DNA from: Alloalcanivorax balearicus MACL04
Lineage (GTDB): Bacteria; Pseudomonadota; Gammaproteobacteria; Pseudomonadales; Alcanivoracaceae
DNA length: 64,000 nucleotides
Direction of reading: 5' to 3'
Assembly (NCBI RefSeq): GCF_025532145.1
Contig: NZ_ARXS01000002.1
Location: 124,001 to 188,000 of the forward strand
The translations under genes and the position numbers were made by a program. The notes beneath the pieces were generated by a model, which ran no database searches, had not been told where the DNA came from, and worked only from the letters and a program-made list of their open reading frames with translations. Within the stretch, counting starts at the first letter, position 1; each line of letters begins with the position of its first letter. Shown one piece after another: positions 9,562 to 18,125 of the stretch.

Positions 9562-11463
9562 TCAGGAGGCGGTGACTGGCAAAACGGTTTGCTCCAGATG
9601 GCGGATGAACCGCTCCGGCCCCATCTCTCCGAGTACCCGGGATTCCGGGACTTCCTCGCCAGCGGGGGTGAAGAACACCAGACTGGGCAGACCGAAAATG
9701 TTGTATTCGGTCATGATCGCCTGGTTTTCGCTGTTGATGTCGGTGATATCCACCCGATAGAGATCGAATCCCTCCATGGTGGCCAGCACATCCGGATGGC
9801 TCAGCGTGGTTTCCTCCAGCACCTTGCAGGCCACGCACCACTCGGCGAAGAAGTCCACCAGCACCGGCCGGCCGGCCCGGGAGGATTCCGCCAGGGCCTG
9901 ACGCAATGCCGCCTGACCGGTGAGCGTGCGCCAGGGGCCGTGGTCTTCCGCGGCCGCGGCGGGTTGCGCCGTACCGGAAGTGGCGGCGGTGACCGGTGCC
10001 GCCGGTTGCTGCCAGTGGGCCAGCGGTTGCCATGGGTCGCGGGCGCCGGAGGCGGCGCCGATCAACAAAATCACCCCGTACAACGTAAGCACCAGGGCAA
10101 GGCCCCGTTGCAGACGGGAGCCGCCTTCTTTCACCGGTTCCAGGGCGCCCAGTTGGACGCCGTAAATGGCCAGCAACAGACCGTACAGCGCCAGGGTCAC
10201 CGGCGCCGGCACGATGCGGTCAAGCAGCCAGATGGCGACCCCGAGCATGACCACACCGAAGAAGCGTTTGATCTCCTCCATCCACAGGCCGGCCCGGGGC
10301 AGAAAATGGCCGCCACCGGTGCCGAACAGAATCAGCGGCACGCCCATGCCAATGGACAGTGCGAACAGGCTGGCGGCCCCGGTCAGGGCGTCGCCGCTGC
10401 CGGCCACATAGATCAGGGCGCCGGCGAGGATCGGGGTGACGCAGGGCGACACCACCAGGGCGGAGATCATGCCGAGCAGAGCGGCGCCGGCCAGTCCCTT
10501 GCGCTTCGGACCGGTCTGGTTGAGCCGGTCGCGCAATGCCGCCGGTAACTGCAACTCGTAAAGGCCGAACATGGCCAGCGCCAGCAGCACGAAGATCACT
10601 ACACTGGTGATGATCGCGGCCGGCTGTTGCAGCAGGAACTGAAGGTTCAGTCCGGCCCCGAACAGGGCCACCAGCAGCCCCGCCAGGGTGTAGGGTACCG
10701 CCACACCGAGCACGTAGGCGCTGCTGAGCAGAAAACCACGACGGGCGCTGGGATGTTGTTCACCGGCGATGATACCGGAGAGAATCGGAATCATCGGGAA
10801 CACACAGGGTGTGAACGCCAGCAGCAGACCGCCGGCGAAAAACAGTCCGATCACCAGCCCCAGGCTCTGACCGGAGATCCAGCGATTAAAGGCGTTGGCA
10901 TCCTCTGAAAACAACGTCTCCAGGAAGCCTTCGTCGTTTGCGGAGGTGGTCGGCGCGGCAGCGCTCAGCGCCGTGGCGGGCTTGCCGGGACGGGGCTCCT
11001 TGAAGGAGAAGGTCTTGCTGGCTGGCGGGTAGCACAGCAAATCCTCGATGCAGCCCTGATAACGCACTTCCAGCTCGGTATCGGCCAGCGGCACGCTGCG
11101 CAACGGCAACGTTACTTCCAGCCGCTGGTAGAACACTTCGACGTCACCGAATATCGGGTCCACCTTCGGTTTGCCCGCGGGCATCTGGAAACCGGAGAAG
11201 TCATCGAGAACGTTGCCGTTGGTGTCGCGAAGAATGAACTCAAAGCGTTGGCGGTACAGATAGACGTCGTCGAGAAGTTCAAACCCCACCAGCACCGTTT
11301 GCTTGTCCCAGTCGGCATCCGCCATCACCTGGATCGCCTCGTCCACCGTGGGCGGCTGGTCGTTGCCCAATCCGCTGCTGCCTCCCAGAGACAGTGCAAG
11401 CGCGGGACCGGCGAGCAACCCCAGCACAAAAAGGGATAATAGTGAACGCAAGCGTTGTGTCAT
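9562..11463 (-). CDS. dsbD: Thiol:disulfide interchange protein DsbD
   Basis: A 633-residue inner-membrane reductant carrier that passes electrons from cytoplasmic thioredoxin to periplasmic disulfide isomerases and cytochrome c maturation. Signal peptide at about 1–24; periplasmic alpha domain with redox Cys138 and Cys144 (QGCIEDLLCYPP); eight-helix beta domain with Cys220 (AFTPCVFPM) and Cys341 (SPCVTPIL); C-terminal thioredoxin-like gamma domain with WCVAC (Cys543, Cys546). All six Cys are present. The ATG at 11463 is chosen over 107 further open codons because a signal peptide and GGAG belong to it. Confidence 0.96.
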   Translation of the reverse strand: MTQRLRSLLSLFVLGLLAGPALALSLGGSSGLGNDQPPTVDEAIQVMADADWDKQTVLVGFELLDDVYLYRQRFEFILRDTNGNVLDDFSGFQMPAGKPKVDPIFGDVEVFYQRLEVTLPLRSVPLADTELEVRYQGCIEDLLCYPPASKTFSFKEPRPGKPATALSAAAPTTSANDEGFLETLFSEDANAFNRWISGQSLGLVIGLFFAGGLLLAFTPCVFPMIPILSGIIAGEQHPSARRGFLLSSAYVLGVAVPYTLAGLLVALFGAGLNLQFLLQQPAAIITSVVIFVLLALAMFGLYELQLPAALRDRLNQTGPKRKGLAGAALLGMISALVVSPCVTPILAGALIYVAGSGDALTGAASLFALSIGMGVPLILFGTGGGHFLPRAGLWMEEIKRFFGVVMLGVAIWLLDRIVPAPVTLALYGLLLAIYGVQLGALEPVKEGGSRLQRGLALVLTLYGVILLIGAASGARDPWQPLAHWQQPAAPVTAATSGTAQPAAAAEDHGPWRTLTGQAALRQALAESSRAGRPVLVDFFAEWCVACKVLEETTLSHPDVLATMEGFDLYRVDITDINSENQAIMTEYNIFGLPSLVFFTPAGEEVPESRVLGEMGPERFIRHLEQTVLPVTAS

Positions 11464-11865
11464 TGATTTCTCCAGATAACCGGTTTTGTCCCTGACCCGG
11501 TCTCCCCAAACATAAGAGCACGGCCCCGACCTGCCGGCGGCGGCCCTGGCGCTACCCGTTTTCTGTATACCCCGAGTAAATATAGAGGTCGCCGGCGCGG
11601 ATCGGTTCCCAGTCTGCGCCTTGCGGATTAAAGGGGCTTTAAGAGCCTCCAGGCTACAGGACAGTGATAGCAGGCGGCGGCGAAGAACGCATTGTGCCCC
11701 CATGCCGAAATGGACGCAAAGACCGCCGCCGCTGGCGGCATGGACCCTGTCGTTGGCGACAAAGGCTGCTATATTGGCGCACAATGCCGTGGAGTCCCGA
11801 GCCCGGGCTCCGACATGATGGAAAAGGCCGTTGCCGGCCTGACAGGATGCGAGTGGGGATCACCG
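11464..11865. other. 402-bp divergent intergenic region (dsbD / DUF2333 gene)
   Basis: No convincing gene. Toward the plus gene an extended –10, TGC-TATATT (TATATT at 11770–11775), would start transcription near 11782, about 84 nt before the start codon; there is no good –35. The frame of the plus gene is open back to 11692 but lacks an SD or conserved residues there. Nothing else was recognised. Confidence 0.4.
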
Positions 11866-12858
11866 ATGAGTAATGAGAAGTTCTCCCAGAAGATGGGCGA
11901 CCGGTTGCTGGACCCGGCCAATAACCGAATATGGAAAGGCGCTCTGTGGCTGATCGTGATCCTGCTTCTGGTGGACGTACTGCTCGGCTGGTACTGGAGC
12001 TGGGAGCCGGATCTCCAGGAAGTGCGGGCGCTCGCCAATGCCCAGCCTGGAGAGGTCACTACGCTGGAAGTGATCAACGTGGCCAGTACCCTGCTGGACA
12101 AACCGGGCGGTTATCTGAGCAACGACGTGCTGCCGCATCGACTGTGGCTGGATAACATGCCGTCCTGGGAGTTCGGCGTGTTGGTGCAGTTACGCGATAT
12201 GGTGCGGGTGATGCGCCGGGACATGAGCCGCTCCCAGTCCCAGAGTCAGGAAGACCGTAATCTGGCGATTGCCGAGCCGCAGTTCAATTTCGACTCCCGC
12301 AGTTGGGCCATGCCCGCCACGGAAAGCGAATACCGCCGTGGTATCCGTGCGCTGGAGCGTTACCTGGAGAGCCTGCGCAGTGGCGATGGCCGATTCTACG
12401 CCCGGGCCGACAACCTGAATTCCTGGCTCAACGAAGTACAGAACCGGCTTGGCGCCCTCAGCCAGGACCTCAGCCGCAGCGTCGGGCGCACCACGCTGGA
12501 CACCGAGGAAAATACCCCGGTGACTCAGTTGGACAGCAAGGAACGGGTGGTGAAAACCCCGTGGATGAAAATCGATAATGTTTTCTATGAAGCGAGAGGG
12601 GCGTCCTGGGCACTGGTGCAACTGATGCGGGCGCTGGAAGTGGATTTCGCCGACGTGCTACGCAAGAAGAACGCCACGGTCAGTTTCCGGCAGATGGTGC
12701 GTGAACTGGAAGCGACCCAGGAAACCCTGTGGAGCCCAATGGTTCTGAACGGCTCAGGCTTCGGCATCTTCGCCAACCATTCCCTGGTCATGGCCAACTA
12801 CCTGTCCCGCGCCAACGCTTCCCTGATTGATCTTCGGAAGTTGCTGCAGGAGGGGTAG
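11866..12858 (+). CDS. DUF2333 family inner-membrane protein
   Basis: A 330-residue protein with one N-terminal membrane helix (about 23–42, ALWLIVILLLVDVLLGWYWS) and a large extracytoplasmic domain rich in charged helices. It resembles DUF2333 proteins of gammaproteobacteria, whose function is unknown. The ATG at 11866 is preferred because GGGGAT precedes it at proper spacing and the membrane helix then lies near the N-terminus; upstream in-frame ATGs (for example 11818) lack this. Convergent with the CmoA-like gene, with a bidirectional hairpin between. Confidence 0.75.
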   Translation: MSNEKFSQKMGDRLLDPANNRIWKGALWLIVILLLVDVLLGWYWSWEPDLQEVRALANAQPGEVTTLEVINVASTLLDKPGGYLSNDVLPHRLWLDNMPSWEFGVLVQLRDMVRVMRRDMSRSQSQSQEDRNLAIAEPQFNFDSRSWAMPATESEYRRGIRALERYLESLRSGDGRFYARADNLNSWLNEVQNRLGALSQDLSRSVGRTTLDTEENTPVTQLDSKERVVKTPWMKIDNVFYEARGASWALVQLMRALEVDFADVLRKKNATVSFRQMVRELEATQETLWSPMVLNGSGFGIFANHSLVMANYLSRANASLIDLRKLLQEG

Positions 12859-12873
12859 GAAAAGCAGGGAACA

Positions 12874-13082
12874 GTTAATAATGAATAGTTAATAGCGAAG
12901 AAAAAGGTTTGCGGTTCCGCAAGGCGTGTTTGTGTATCCGCAACTTTCTCTGAGAAACCTGTTTGATGGTTTTTCCTGAAAACAAAGAGGCCGCGCCCAG
13001 CCCTTGGACGCGGCCTCTTTGCTGTCCGATCAACCTTTCTTGTCTCGCGCGCTATTCACTGTTCACTATTAACTATTCACTG
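12874..13082. repeat. Heptamer-array/hairpin repeat, copy A
   Basis: The left arm reads GTTAATA, ATGAATA, GTTAATA from 12874. The right arm (about 13049–13082), read on the minus strand, gives GTGAATA, GTTAATA, GTGAACA, GTGAATA. The arms therefore face each other around a GC-rich hairpin (12983–13021). The right array supplies the TAG stop of the CmoA-like gene at 13073. Copy B is at 55171–55327 and a partial copy C near 15189–15364. Confidence 0.75.
12983..13021. terminator. Bidirectional hairpin terminator between convergent genes
   Basis: CAAAGAGGCCGCG and CGCGGCCTCTTTG form a perfect 13-bp inverted repeat with a 13-nt loop. Each arm ends in A or T residues, as expected of a two-way terminator between the DUF2333 gene and the CmoA-like gene. 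The same stem recurs at 55235–55267. Confidence 0.75.
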
Positions 13083-13819
13083 CTTTTTTTTGTTCCGAGA
13101 AAGCCGGCGAAGTTATACCACTTGAAAAACACGTCCACGTTGTCCAGGCCGGCGCGGGAGAGGATTTTGAGGTTCTCGTCCAGGCGGTAGGGGATCAGGA
13201 CGTTTTCCAGGGCCTCGCGTTTTTGCGCGATTTCGGTTTCCGAATAGCCGTTACGCTTCTTCATGTCGTAGTACAGCTTGATCCACAGACGGTTGAGGGA
13301 GGCGTCATTGCCCAGCACTTTCTCCACCAGAATCAAGGCGCCGCCGGGCCGTAGCCCTTCGACGATCGAGCGCAACAGGGCTTCGCGATTAAGCGGTCGC
13401 ACGAATTGCAGGGTGAGATTGAGGACCACCACCGAAGCGTCTTGCACCTGGACGCCCTCATTGAGATCGGCGTATTCCAGACGGAGACGGCCGGACAGGC
13501 ATTGCTCGGCCAGATTGTGCCGGGCCCGTTCCAGCATCGCCGGGGAGTAATCGCAGCCCACCAGTTCCACACCCGGCGCCGCGGTTTGATCCAGCGTTTT
13601 CAAGGTGATGCCGGTGGAGCAACCCAGGTCGTAGATGCGGGAGCCCGGCACCGCGAATTCCCGGGCCAGTTCCCCGATCATCCGCTGTTGCTCCCAATAT
13701 TGAGGGATGCTGCGATCGAGCATGTCGTCGAAAACGGCGGCGGTGTTCTCGCCGAAATCGAAATCGCTGATGGCCTGTTCCTCGGCGGCGAAGAGACGGT
13801 CCTTTTTTTGGGATGTCAT
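13073..13819 (-). CDS. cmoA: CmoA-like carboxy-SAM synthase / class I methyltransferase
   Basis: A 248-residue Rossmann-fold protein resembling CmoA, which makes carboxy-SAM from SAM and prephenate for tRNA wobble uridine modification. It matches the CmoA pattern at YDLGCSTG (63–70), GCDYSPAMLERAR (88–100), VVVLNLTLQFV, LRPGGALILVEK and NGYSETEIAQKREALENV. The Arg of QKR appears to correspond to the carboxylate-binding Arg of E. coli CmoA. No cmoB is next to it, unlike the usual pair, so a divergent CmoA paralogue with another substrate is possible. The C-terminal stop codon comes from repeat copy A. Confidence 0.75.
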   Translation of the reverse strand: MTSQKKDRLFAAEEQAISDFDFGENTAAVFDDMLDRSIPQYWEQQRMIGELAREFAVPGSRIYDLGCSTGITLKTLDQTAAPGVELVGCDYSPAMLERARHNLAEQCLSGRLRLEYADLNEGVQVQDASVVVLNLTLQFVRPLNREALLRSIVEGLRPGGALILVEKVLGNDASLNRLWIKLYYDMKKRNGYSETEIAQKREALENVLIPYRLDENLKILSRAGLDNVDVFFKWYNFAGFLGTKKSSE

Positions 13820-14024
13820 AAAGTTGTCCCCGAAATCAACCAGGATCGGTGGTCATTGCCTTGGTTCTGATGTGCTGGCGCATGCCGTCTCCCTGGAGTA
13901 TCCCGCAGGATCATGACAGTTGTGTTGATTTCGGGGCCACGGCTGGAATCCAGGGCGCGCGCGGAAAGAGGGTATTCCGCGCGGTACACACCCAATTGAT
14001 GCGATAGTCGAACGGGAGGGCCTC

Positions 14025-15173
14025 TTGTCCAAAACCTCGATGCATAAGTATAAGTGGGAAAAATACCTTCCTATCCGGCGCACCAAACTGCGCAGCTATC
14101 TGGTGGGGGGCGGCGTGCTGCTCGGCCTGGCGGGGCTCAATACCATGGCGGCGTTGCCGTTTTCGGTGGGCGCGCTGTTCATGGCTCTGGCGGCCTGGTT
14201 GCACGTTTGGGCGAAGGGGCATTTGGACAAGAACGCCACTCTGACCCGGTCCGGTCCCTACCGCTGGGTCCGCGACCCGTTTCATCTCTCCAATTTTTTC
14301 ATGGACCTGGGGCTATGCCTGATCATCAATAACGGGGTGTTCACCCTGGTGATGATGACGTTCTGGATCATCGCCTATCGGCATCGGTTATGGGAGGAAG
14401 ATCAGCAACTGGTGGAAATTTTTGGGGAGGACTACCTGGAGTACCGTGCCCGGATTCCGCGCATGATTCCCTACAAGCCGCCGATGGATAAAGAGTACGA
14501 CAAGCCCTTTTCCATCAAACATGCGCCGATCTACAGGGGGAGTGTCTGTACCCGTCTCTTCCGGCTGACGTCCTACCCTTATTTGTTCTTCGCCGCCGCC
14601 CAGATCGGCCAGAAGGGCACCGATATACTGGCGCCGCAAGGCCACCCCGCATTTTACTGGGCCCTGGCGGGTTTTCTGTTCTTCCATTTCCTATCCCGGG
14701 CGGCAGGTGAAATTACCAAAAGGCGGGCCTCCATTTTGCCACTGTGGACGTTGCGTCATCCGGCCCGGGGGGTGATCGTTTCGGTAATGGTGGCGGTGCT
14801 GCTGGCGGTGGATATGTTGTGGTCCGGACCACGCCTTCTGGAATGGCATCTGGACGGAGGGCAGTGGCTGATTCTGTTGGTGGCGGCGATGCTGATGGTG
14901 GCGACGCTGCGCGGGCTCTGGAACAGCGTGCGCTTCCGCCGTCTGATCGAGGGCATCGCTCTGGTCGTGGCCTGGCTGTTCACCCCGGTGCCGTGGCTGG
15001 CGTTGGTGCCGGCCTGTTATTTCTCCGCCGCCTTTCTGTACGGTGATCCGGACCAGCCCGAGGCCGATGTGGACCATGTCTTTCTGGCCACGAAAACCGA
15101 CGGCGCGGCGTTGGCGGCACTGGGGCTGTGGATGCCACTGATACTGATCGGTCTACCCGCCACCTGGTTCTAG
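14025..15173 (+). CDS. Long ICMT-like integral membrane methyltransferase family protein
   Basis: A 382-residue polytopic protein. The N-terminal half has the isoprenylcysteine/phospholipid methyltransferase pattern: SGPYRWVRDPFHLSNFFMDL (about 76–95) and, 35–50 residues later, EEDQQLVEIFGEDYLEYRARIPRMIP. The C-terminal half adds about five further membrane helices not typical of ICMT. The RHP motif is RDP here. The TTG at 14025 is chosen because GGGAGGG lies 5 nt before it, whereas the first ATG (14040) would be about 20 nt away. Substrate unknown. Confidence 0.65.
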   Translation: MSKTSMHKYKWEKYLPIRRTKLRSYLVGGGVLLGLAGLNTMAALPFSVGALFMALAAWLHVWAKGHLDKNATLTRSGPYRWVRDPFHLSNFFMDLGLCLIINNGVFTLVMMTFWIIAYRHRLWEEDQQLVEIFGEDYLEYRARIPRMIPYKPPMDKEYDKPFSIKHAPIYRGSVCTRLFRLTSYPYLFFAAAQIGQKGTDILAPQGHPAFYWALAGFLFFHFLSRAAGEITKRRASILPLWTLRHPARGVIVSVMVAVLLAVDMLWSGPRLLEWHLDGGQWLILLVAAMLMVATLRGLWNSVRFRRLIEGIALVVAWLFTPVPWLALVPACYFSAAFLYGDPDQPEADVDHVFLATKTDGAALAALGLWMPLILIGLPATWF

Positions 15174-15188
15174 AGCGTTCCATAAGAC

Positions 15189-15364
15189 GGGGCCGCGCCC
15201 AGGGGAAGACAAAACAGGTGATCTTTAGCCGCTGAGGGAAGCTTGCTTGCAAGCGAGTGGGATTCTCTCAGGCGCTTGGCAATATTCGCTTGCAAGCAAG
15301 CTTCCCACAGAGGTCTGGCCTCTTGTTTTCGCTGTCAACTGTCCACTATCAACTGCCAACTGTC
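15189..15364. repeat. Heptamer/hairpin repeat copy C, apparently split by REP copy 2
   Basis: GGGGCCGCGCCCAG at 15189–15202 resembles the left hairpin half of copy A. TGGCCTCTTGTTTTCGC at 15316–15332 resembles the right half, and heptamers (minus strand: GTTGGCA, GTTGATA, GTGGACA, GTTGACA) follow at 15331–15364. A REP-like palindrome (15231–15312) lies between the halves. No matching left heptamer arm was found. Convergent junction. Confidence 0.55.
15231..15312. repeat. REP-like palindrome, copy 2
   Basis: GGGAAGCTTGCTTGCAAGCGA and its inverse TCGCTTGCAAGCAAGCTTCCC flank a loop of about 30 nt. It differs from the other copies in the core (AAGCTTGCTT rather than GAGCTTGCCT). Between the convergent methyltransferase gene and the metal-hydrolase gene. 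Confidence 0.85.
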
Positions 15365-15366
15365 TT

Positions 15367-16227
15367 TCACGCCACCGAACTGACCGCCGGCTCCGGCAGG
15401 GTGTCCCGCCATTGCTCCACCAGATCGGTGTTGTCGTCGTCCCAGGGATGGAAGCGTGGGCTCAGATAGCGGAACCAGGCCGGCACGGTGGAACTGATCA
15501 CGCCACGGTAACCGAACAGACGCCACAGGCCCTTGGCCAGCGTCAGTGGTTGCCGGTGGACACCGTCCTGCTTCAGAAACTGCCAGGTGAAATAGCTGGT
15601 GAAGGTAATCAGATAGGCGGTGCTGATCAGGAAGGCGCGTTGGCGCTGCCAGTAGTCGCCGTCCACATCCTGGTACAGATCGAAGGCCACGGCCTTGTGT
15701 TCGGTTTCCTCGATGGCGTGCCAGACCCACAAGGGGCGCACGGAAGGATCCATGCTCGCAATCACGTCCTTGTGGCCGAGAATGGTGTCGGCGAGGATCG
15801 CGGTGATGTGTTCCAGGCCGGCGGTGGCGGCCAACTGCCGCTCCGGTGGCAAATGCTTGCGGGCGCCGGCCAGCAGCTTCTGCGTGACGTTCAGGGCGCG
15901 TTCGACCAGCATATCGTAACCCTGTCCCGCCACCAGATCGTTGAAGGCCTTGTGCTCCAGGGAATGCATCGCCTCCTGGCCAATGAAGCCGGAGATGTCC
16001 TTCTGCCGTTGCGGGTCGTCGACGCGGTCGCGGAAGGCGCGTACCGCGTCCACGAAAAAGCGCTCGCCGTCGGGAAAGGTGATGGAGAGGACGTTGAGAA
16101 GATGGGTGGCCACCGGATCATCGCCATACCAATAGCCGGCTTTCTCCAGACCTTTGAAATCGAAGTTCATGCGCCGCACCTTGATCGGCTGGCGTGATGC
16201 GCTACGTCGACGGGAAAACAATCGCAT
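15367..16227 (-). CDS. 'Metal-dependent hydrolase' (PF10118-type) ferritin-like protein
   Basis: A 286-residue protein of the family annotated as predicted metal-dependent hydrolase. Its helical sequence has spaced Glu/His motifs suited to a diiron site: GERFF (54–58), QEAMHSLEH (84–92), LEHITA (138–143) and HAIEETEHKAVAFD (170–183). No enzyme reaction is established for the family as far as I know. The ATG at 16227 has GGAG 8 nt upstream; the frame is open far beyond, but without conserved residues. It is transcribed away from the adjacent AraC-type regulator, which probably controls it. Confidence 0.75.
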   Translation of the reverse strand: MRLFSRRRSASRQPIKVRRMNFDFKGLEKAGYWYGDDPVATHLLNVLSITFPDGERFFVDAVRAFRDRVDDPQRQKDISGFIGQEAMHSLEHKAFNDLVAGQGYDMLVERALNVTQKLLAGARKHLPPERQLAATAGLEHITAILADTILGHKDVIASMDPSVRPLWVWHAIEETEHKAVAFDLYQDVDGDYWQRQRAFLISTAYLITFTSYFTWQFLKQDGVHRQPLTLAKGLWRLFGYRGVISSTVPAWFRYLSPRFHPWDDDNTDLVEQWRDTLPEPAVSSVA

Positions 16228-16314
16228 CGGGATCTCCTGGCGATTCTGCCAATGTTGGTTGTACGTCAATATGCTCCAGTAGCGGTGACGGGTCTTGTCG
16301 TGGAGGGCCAACCT

Positions 16315-17346
16315 GTGGTGACTTTGGGCCGTGCCTGGTTCGATGCCGGTATCCCCGGCATTTATGTGGTGCTGTTGTGTGATGTGATGAAAGGGCTGGG
16401 TAAGGACCCCGCCGCTTTGCTGGGGGGCGTCGGTGAAAGCCGTGAGCAGCTGCTGGCGCCGCAGAGCCGGGTGCCGCTGGAGCAGGCCCAGCGATGCGCC
16501 GAGCAGGCCCTGGACATGGCCGGCTCCGCCGGGCTGGGGTTCCGTTATGCCCGGGCCATGCGCATTACTCTGCATGGTCCGGTGGGCCTGCTGGCGCTGT
16601 CCAGCGCCACTCTCGGGGATGGTCTCGATGCCGCCCGGCGCTACCTGGGGCTGCGGGCGCCGTTCTGGCACATGGACCGGCGTGAGGAGGCGGGCCGGGT
16701 GATTTTCCCGCTGGTGGCCACGGCCGACCCCGGACGGATCCATGCCTTCGTGGTGGAGGCCATGCTGGTGGGGTTCATCCACATGTTGGAACAGCTGCTG
16801 GAAGCGGTACCTGAAGGGGCGGAGCTGCACTTCCGGCAACCGCCACCGGCCCATGCCATGGCGCTGAGGGGGGAAGTGCCGGTGCCGGTTCGCTTCAATC
16901 AGGATGAGGACGCGCTGGTTTTGCCGCAAGCACTGTTGTCGGTGGCGCCGCTGCTGGCGGATCCGCAGACCGCGGCACTGGCGCGGGAACAATGCGAGGC
17001 GGAAGTCAGCCGCTGGCGTTTGGAGCAGGAGGGGCCGCTGGCCGAGCGGGTGAGGGCGGTGCTGCGTGATACGGCGGCACCGTTACCGGATCTGGCGGCC
17101 ATGGCGGAACGCATGGCGGTATCGCCGCGGACGCTGAAACGGCATCTCCAACAGGCCGGGTCAAGCTACCGGCAAGTCCAGGACGAAGTGCTTTATGAAC
17201 GGGCCCGGGCGCTGCTCAAGGATCGCCATCAGCGGGTCAGCGATGTGGCCTATGCCTTGGGCTATAACGATGTGGCGAACTTTTCCCGGGCGTTCAAACG
17301 CTGGAGCGGGGAGACGCCAAAACAATTCCGGGAACGGGGGTATTGA
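16315..17346 (+). CDS. AraC-family transcriptional regulator
   Basis: A protein of about 343 residues. The N-terminal two-thirds resemble the arabinose-binding-like regulatory domain (PF12625) of OruR/ArgR-type AraC proteins. The C-terminus holds two helix-turn-helix motifs (MAERMAVSPRTLKRHLQQAG and VSDVAYALGYNDVANFSRAF). The GTG at 16315 is chosen because GGAGGG lies 7 nt upstream; the first ATG (16252) would leave only 24 bp to the divergent start codon and has no SD. The 87-bp gap to the diiron-protein gene suggests a shared divergent promoter. Confidence 0.85.
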   Translation: MVTLGRAWFDAGIPGIYVVLLCDVMKGLGKDPAALLGGVGESREQLLAPQSRVPLEQAQRCAEQALDMAGSAGLGFRYARAMRITLHGPVGLLALSSATLGDGLDAARRYLGLRAPFWHMDRREEAGRVIFPLVATADPGRIHAFVVEAMLVGFIHMLEQLLEAVPEGAELHFRQPPPAHAMALRGEVPVPVRFNQDEDALVLPQALLSVAPLLADPQTAALAREQCEAEVSRWRLEQEGPLAERVRAVLRDTAAPLPDLAAMAERMAVSPRTLKRHLQQAGSSYRQVQDEVLYERARALLKDRHQRVSDVAYALGYNDVANFSRAFKRWSGETPKQFRERGY

Positions 17347-17369
17347 AAAGCGGATACCGGGAAGGCGTG

Positions 17370-17393
17370 CCGCGACCGGGAGCCCGGCCGCGG
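17370..17393. terminator. GC-rich hairpin between convergent araC-type gene and ppa
   Basis: CCGCG-A-CCGGG-AG-CCCGG-C-CGCGG can fold into a two-part stem with one mismatch and a very small loop. There is no U-run, so termination is only a suggestion. Confidence 0.4.
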
Positions 17394-17404
17394 AATCCGG
17401 GTGC

Positions 17405-17935
17405 TTATGCCTTGTTGAAGGCTTCCACGGATTTGAGGATTTCCTTCTTGGCGGCCTCGGCGCCGTCCCAGCCGTCCACTTTCACCCATTTGCCCGCTTC
17501 CAGCTCCTTATAATGCTCAAAGAAGTGCTTGATCTGGGCCAGCAGCAGCTCGGGCAGGTCGTTGATGTCTTTGACGTTGTCGTACAGTTTGGTCAGCTTG
17601 CTGTGCGGTACCGCCACCAGCTTGGCGTCCTTACCGGCTTCGTCGGTCATGTTGAGGATGCCCACCGGGCGGCAACGGATCACGGAGCCGGGTACCACCG
17701 GGTACGGGGTCACCACCAGCACGTCCAGGGGATCGCCGTCCTCGGACAGGGTGTTGGGGATGTAGCCGTAGTTGGCCGGGTAGAACATCGGGGTGGCCAT
17801 GAAGCGGTCGACGAAGACGGCGTTGCTGTCCTTGTCGATCTCGTACTTGATCGGATCGGCATTGGCCGGGATTTCGATCGCCACGTAGATGTCTTCGGGA
17901 ATCTCTTTCCCGGCGGGTACCTTGGTAAAATCCAT
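17405..17935 (-). CDS. ppa: Inorganic pyrophosphatase (family I)
   Basis: A 176-residue soluble enzyme hydrolysing PPi to phosphate, which pulls biosynthetic reactions forward. The metal-binding signature [10 protein letters not shown] lies at 65–74 and [13 protein letters not shown] just before it; length matches the bacterial hexameric enzyme. AAGGA precedes the ATG, and an extended –10 lies about 45 bp upstream. Monocistronic. A PPi-type phosphofructokinase encoded at 39848–41110 would compete for the same PPi pool. Confidence 0.97.
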   Translation of the reverse strand: MDFTKVPAGKEIPEDIYVAIEIPANADPIKYEIDKDSNAVFVDRFMATPMFYPANYGYIPNTLSEDGDPLDVLVVTPYPVVPGSVIRCRPVGILNMTDEAGKDAKLVAVPHSKLTKLYDNVKDINDLPELLLAQIKHFFEHYKELEAGKWVKVDGWDGAEAAKKEILKSVEAFNKA

Positions 17936-17979
17936 GAATCGGTCCTTTCAGCGAGGTTTCAAATCGACAATGGGCGCGG

Positions 17980-17985
17980 ATTATA
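17980..17985 (-). promoter_or_regulatory. ppa: Extended –10 promoter element of ppa
   Basis: The minus strand reads TTGC-TATAAT, a consensus –10 with the TGN extension. The start point would be near 17973, giving a leader of about 38 nt. The –35 position is poor, as is common for extended –10 promoters. Confidence 0.65.
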
Positions 17986-18125
17986 GCAACCGTGAAGCGG
18001 CGCTGGCTAATAGCCAAAAGTACCGACCTCATACCTGGTCAAAATGACCGGGCAAAAAGCGCAAATGCCCGGCATGCCCGGCCTCGGGGTTTGTTCAGCG
18101 GCGGATAACCCGACACAATAGCGCT

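Noticed and set aside
12874-13082. CRISPR-like spacing of short repeats
   Set aside because: The units are 7 bp, directly tandem without spacers, and no cas genes are nearby.
16228-16992. A 255-codon N-terminal extension of the metal-hydrolase frame
   Set aside because: It runs antisense through the AraC gene, is Gln/His-rich noise, and the conserved protein starts at 16227 with its own SD.
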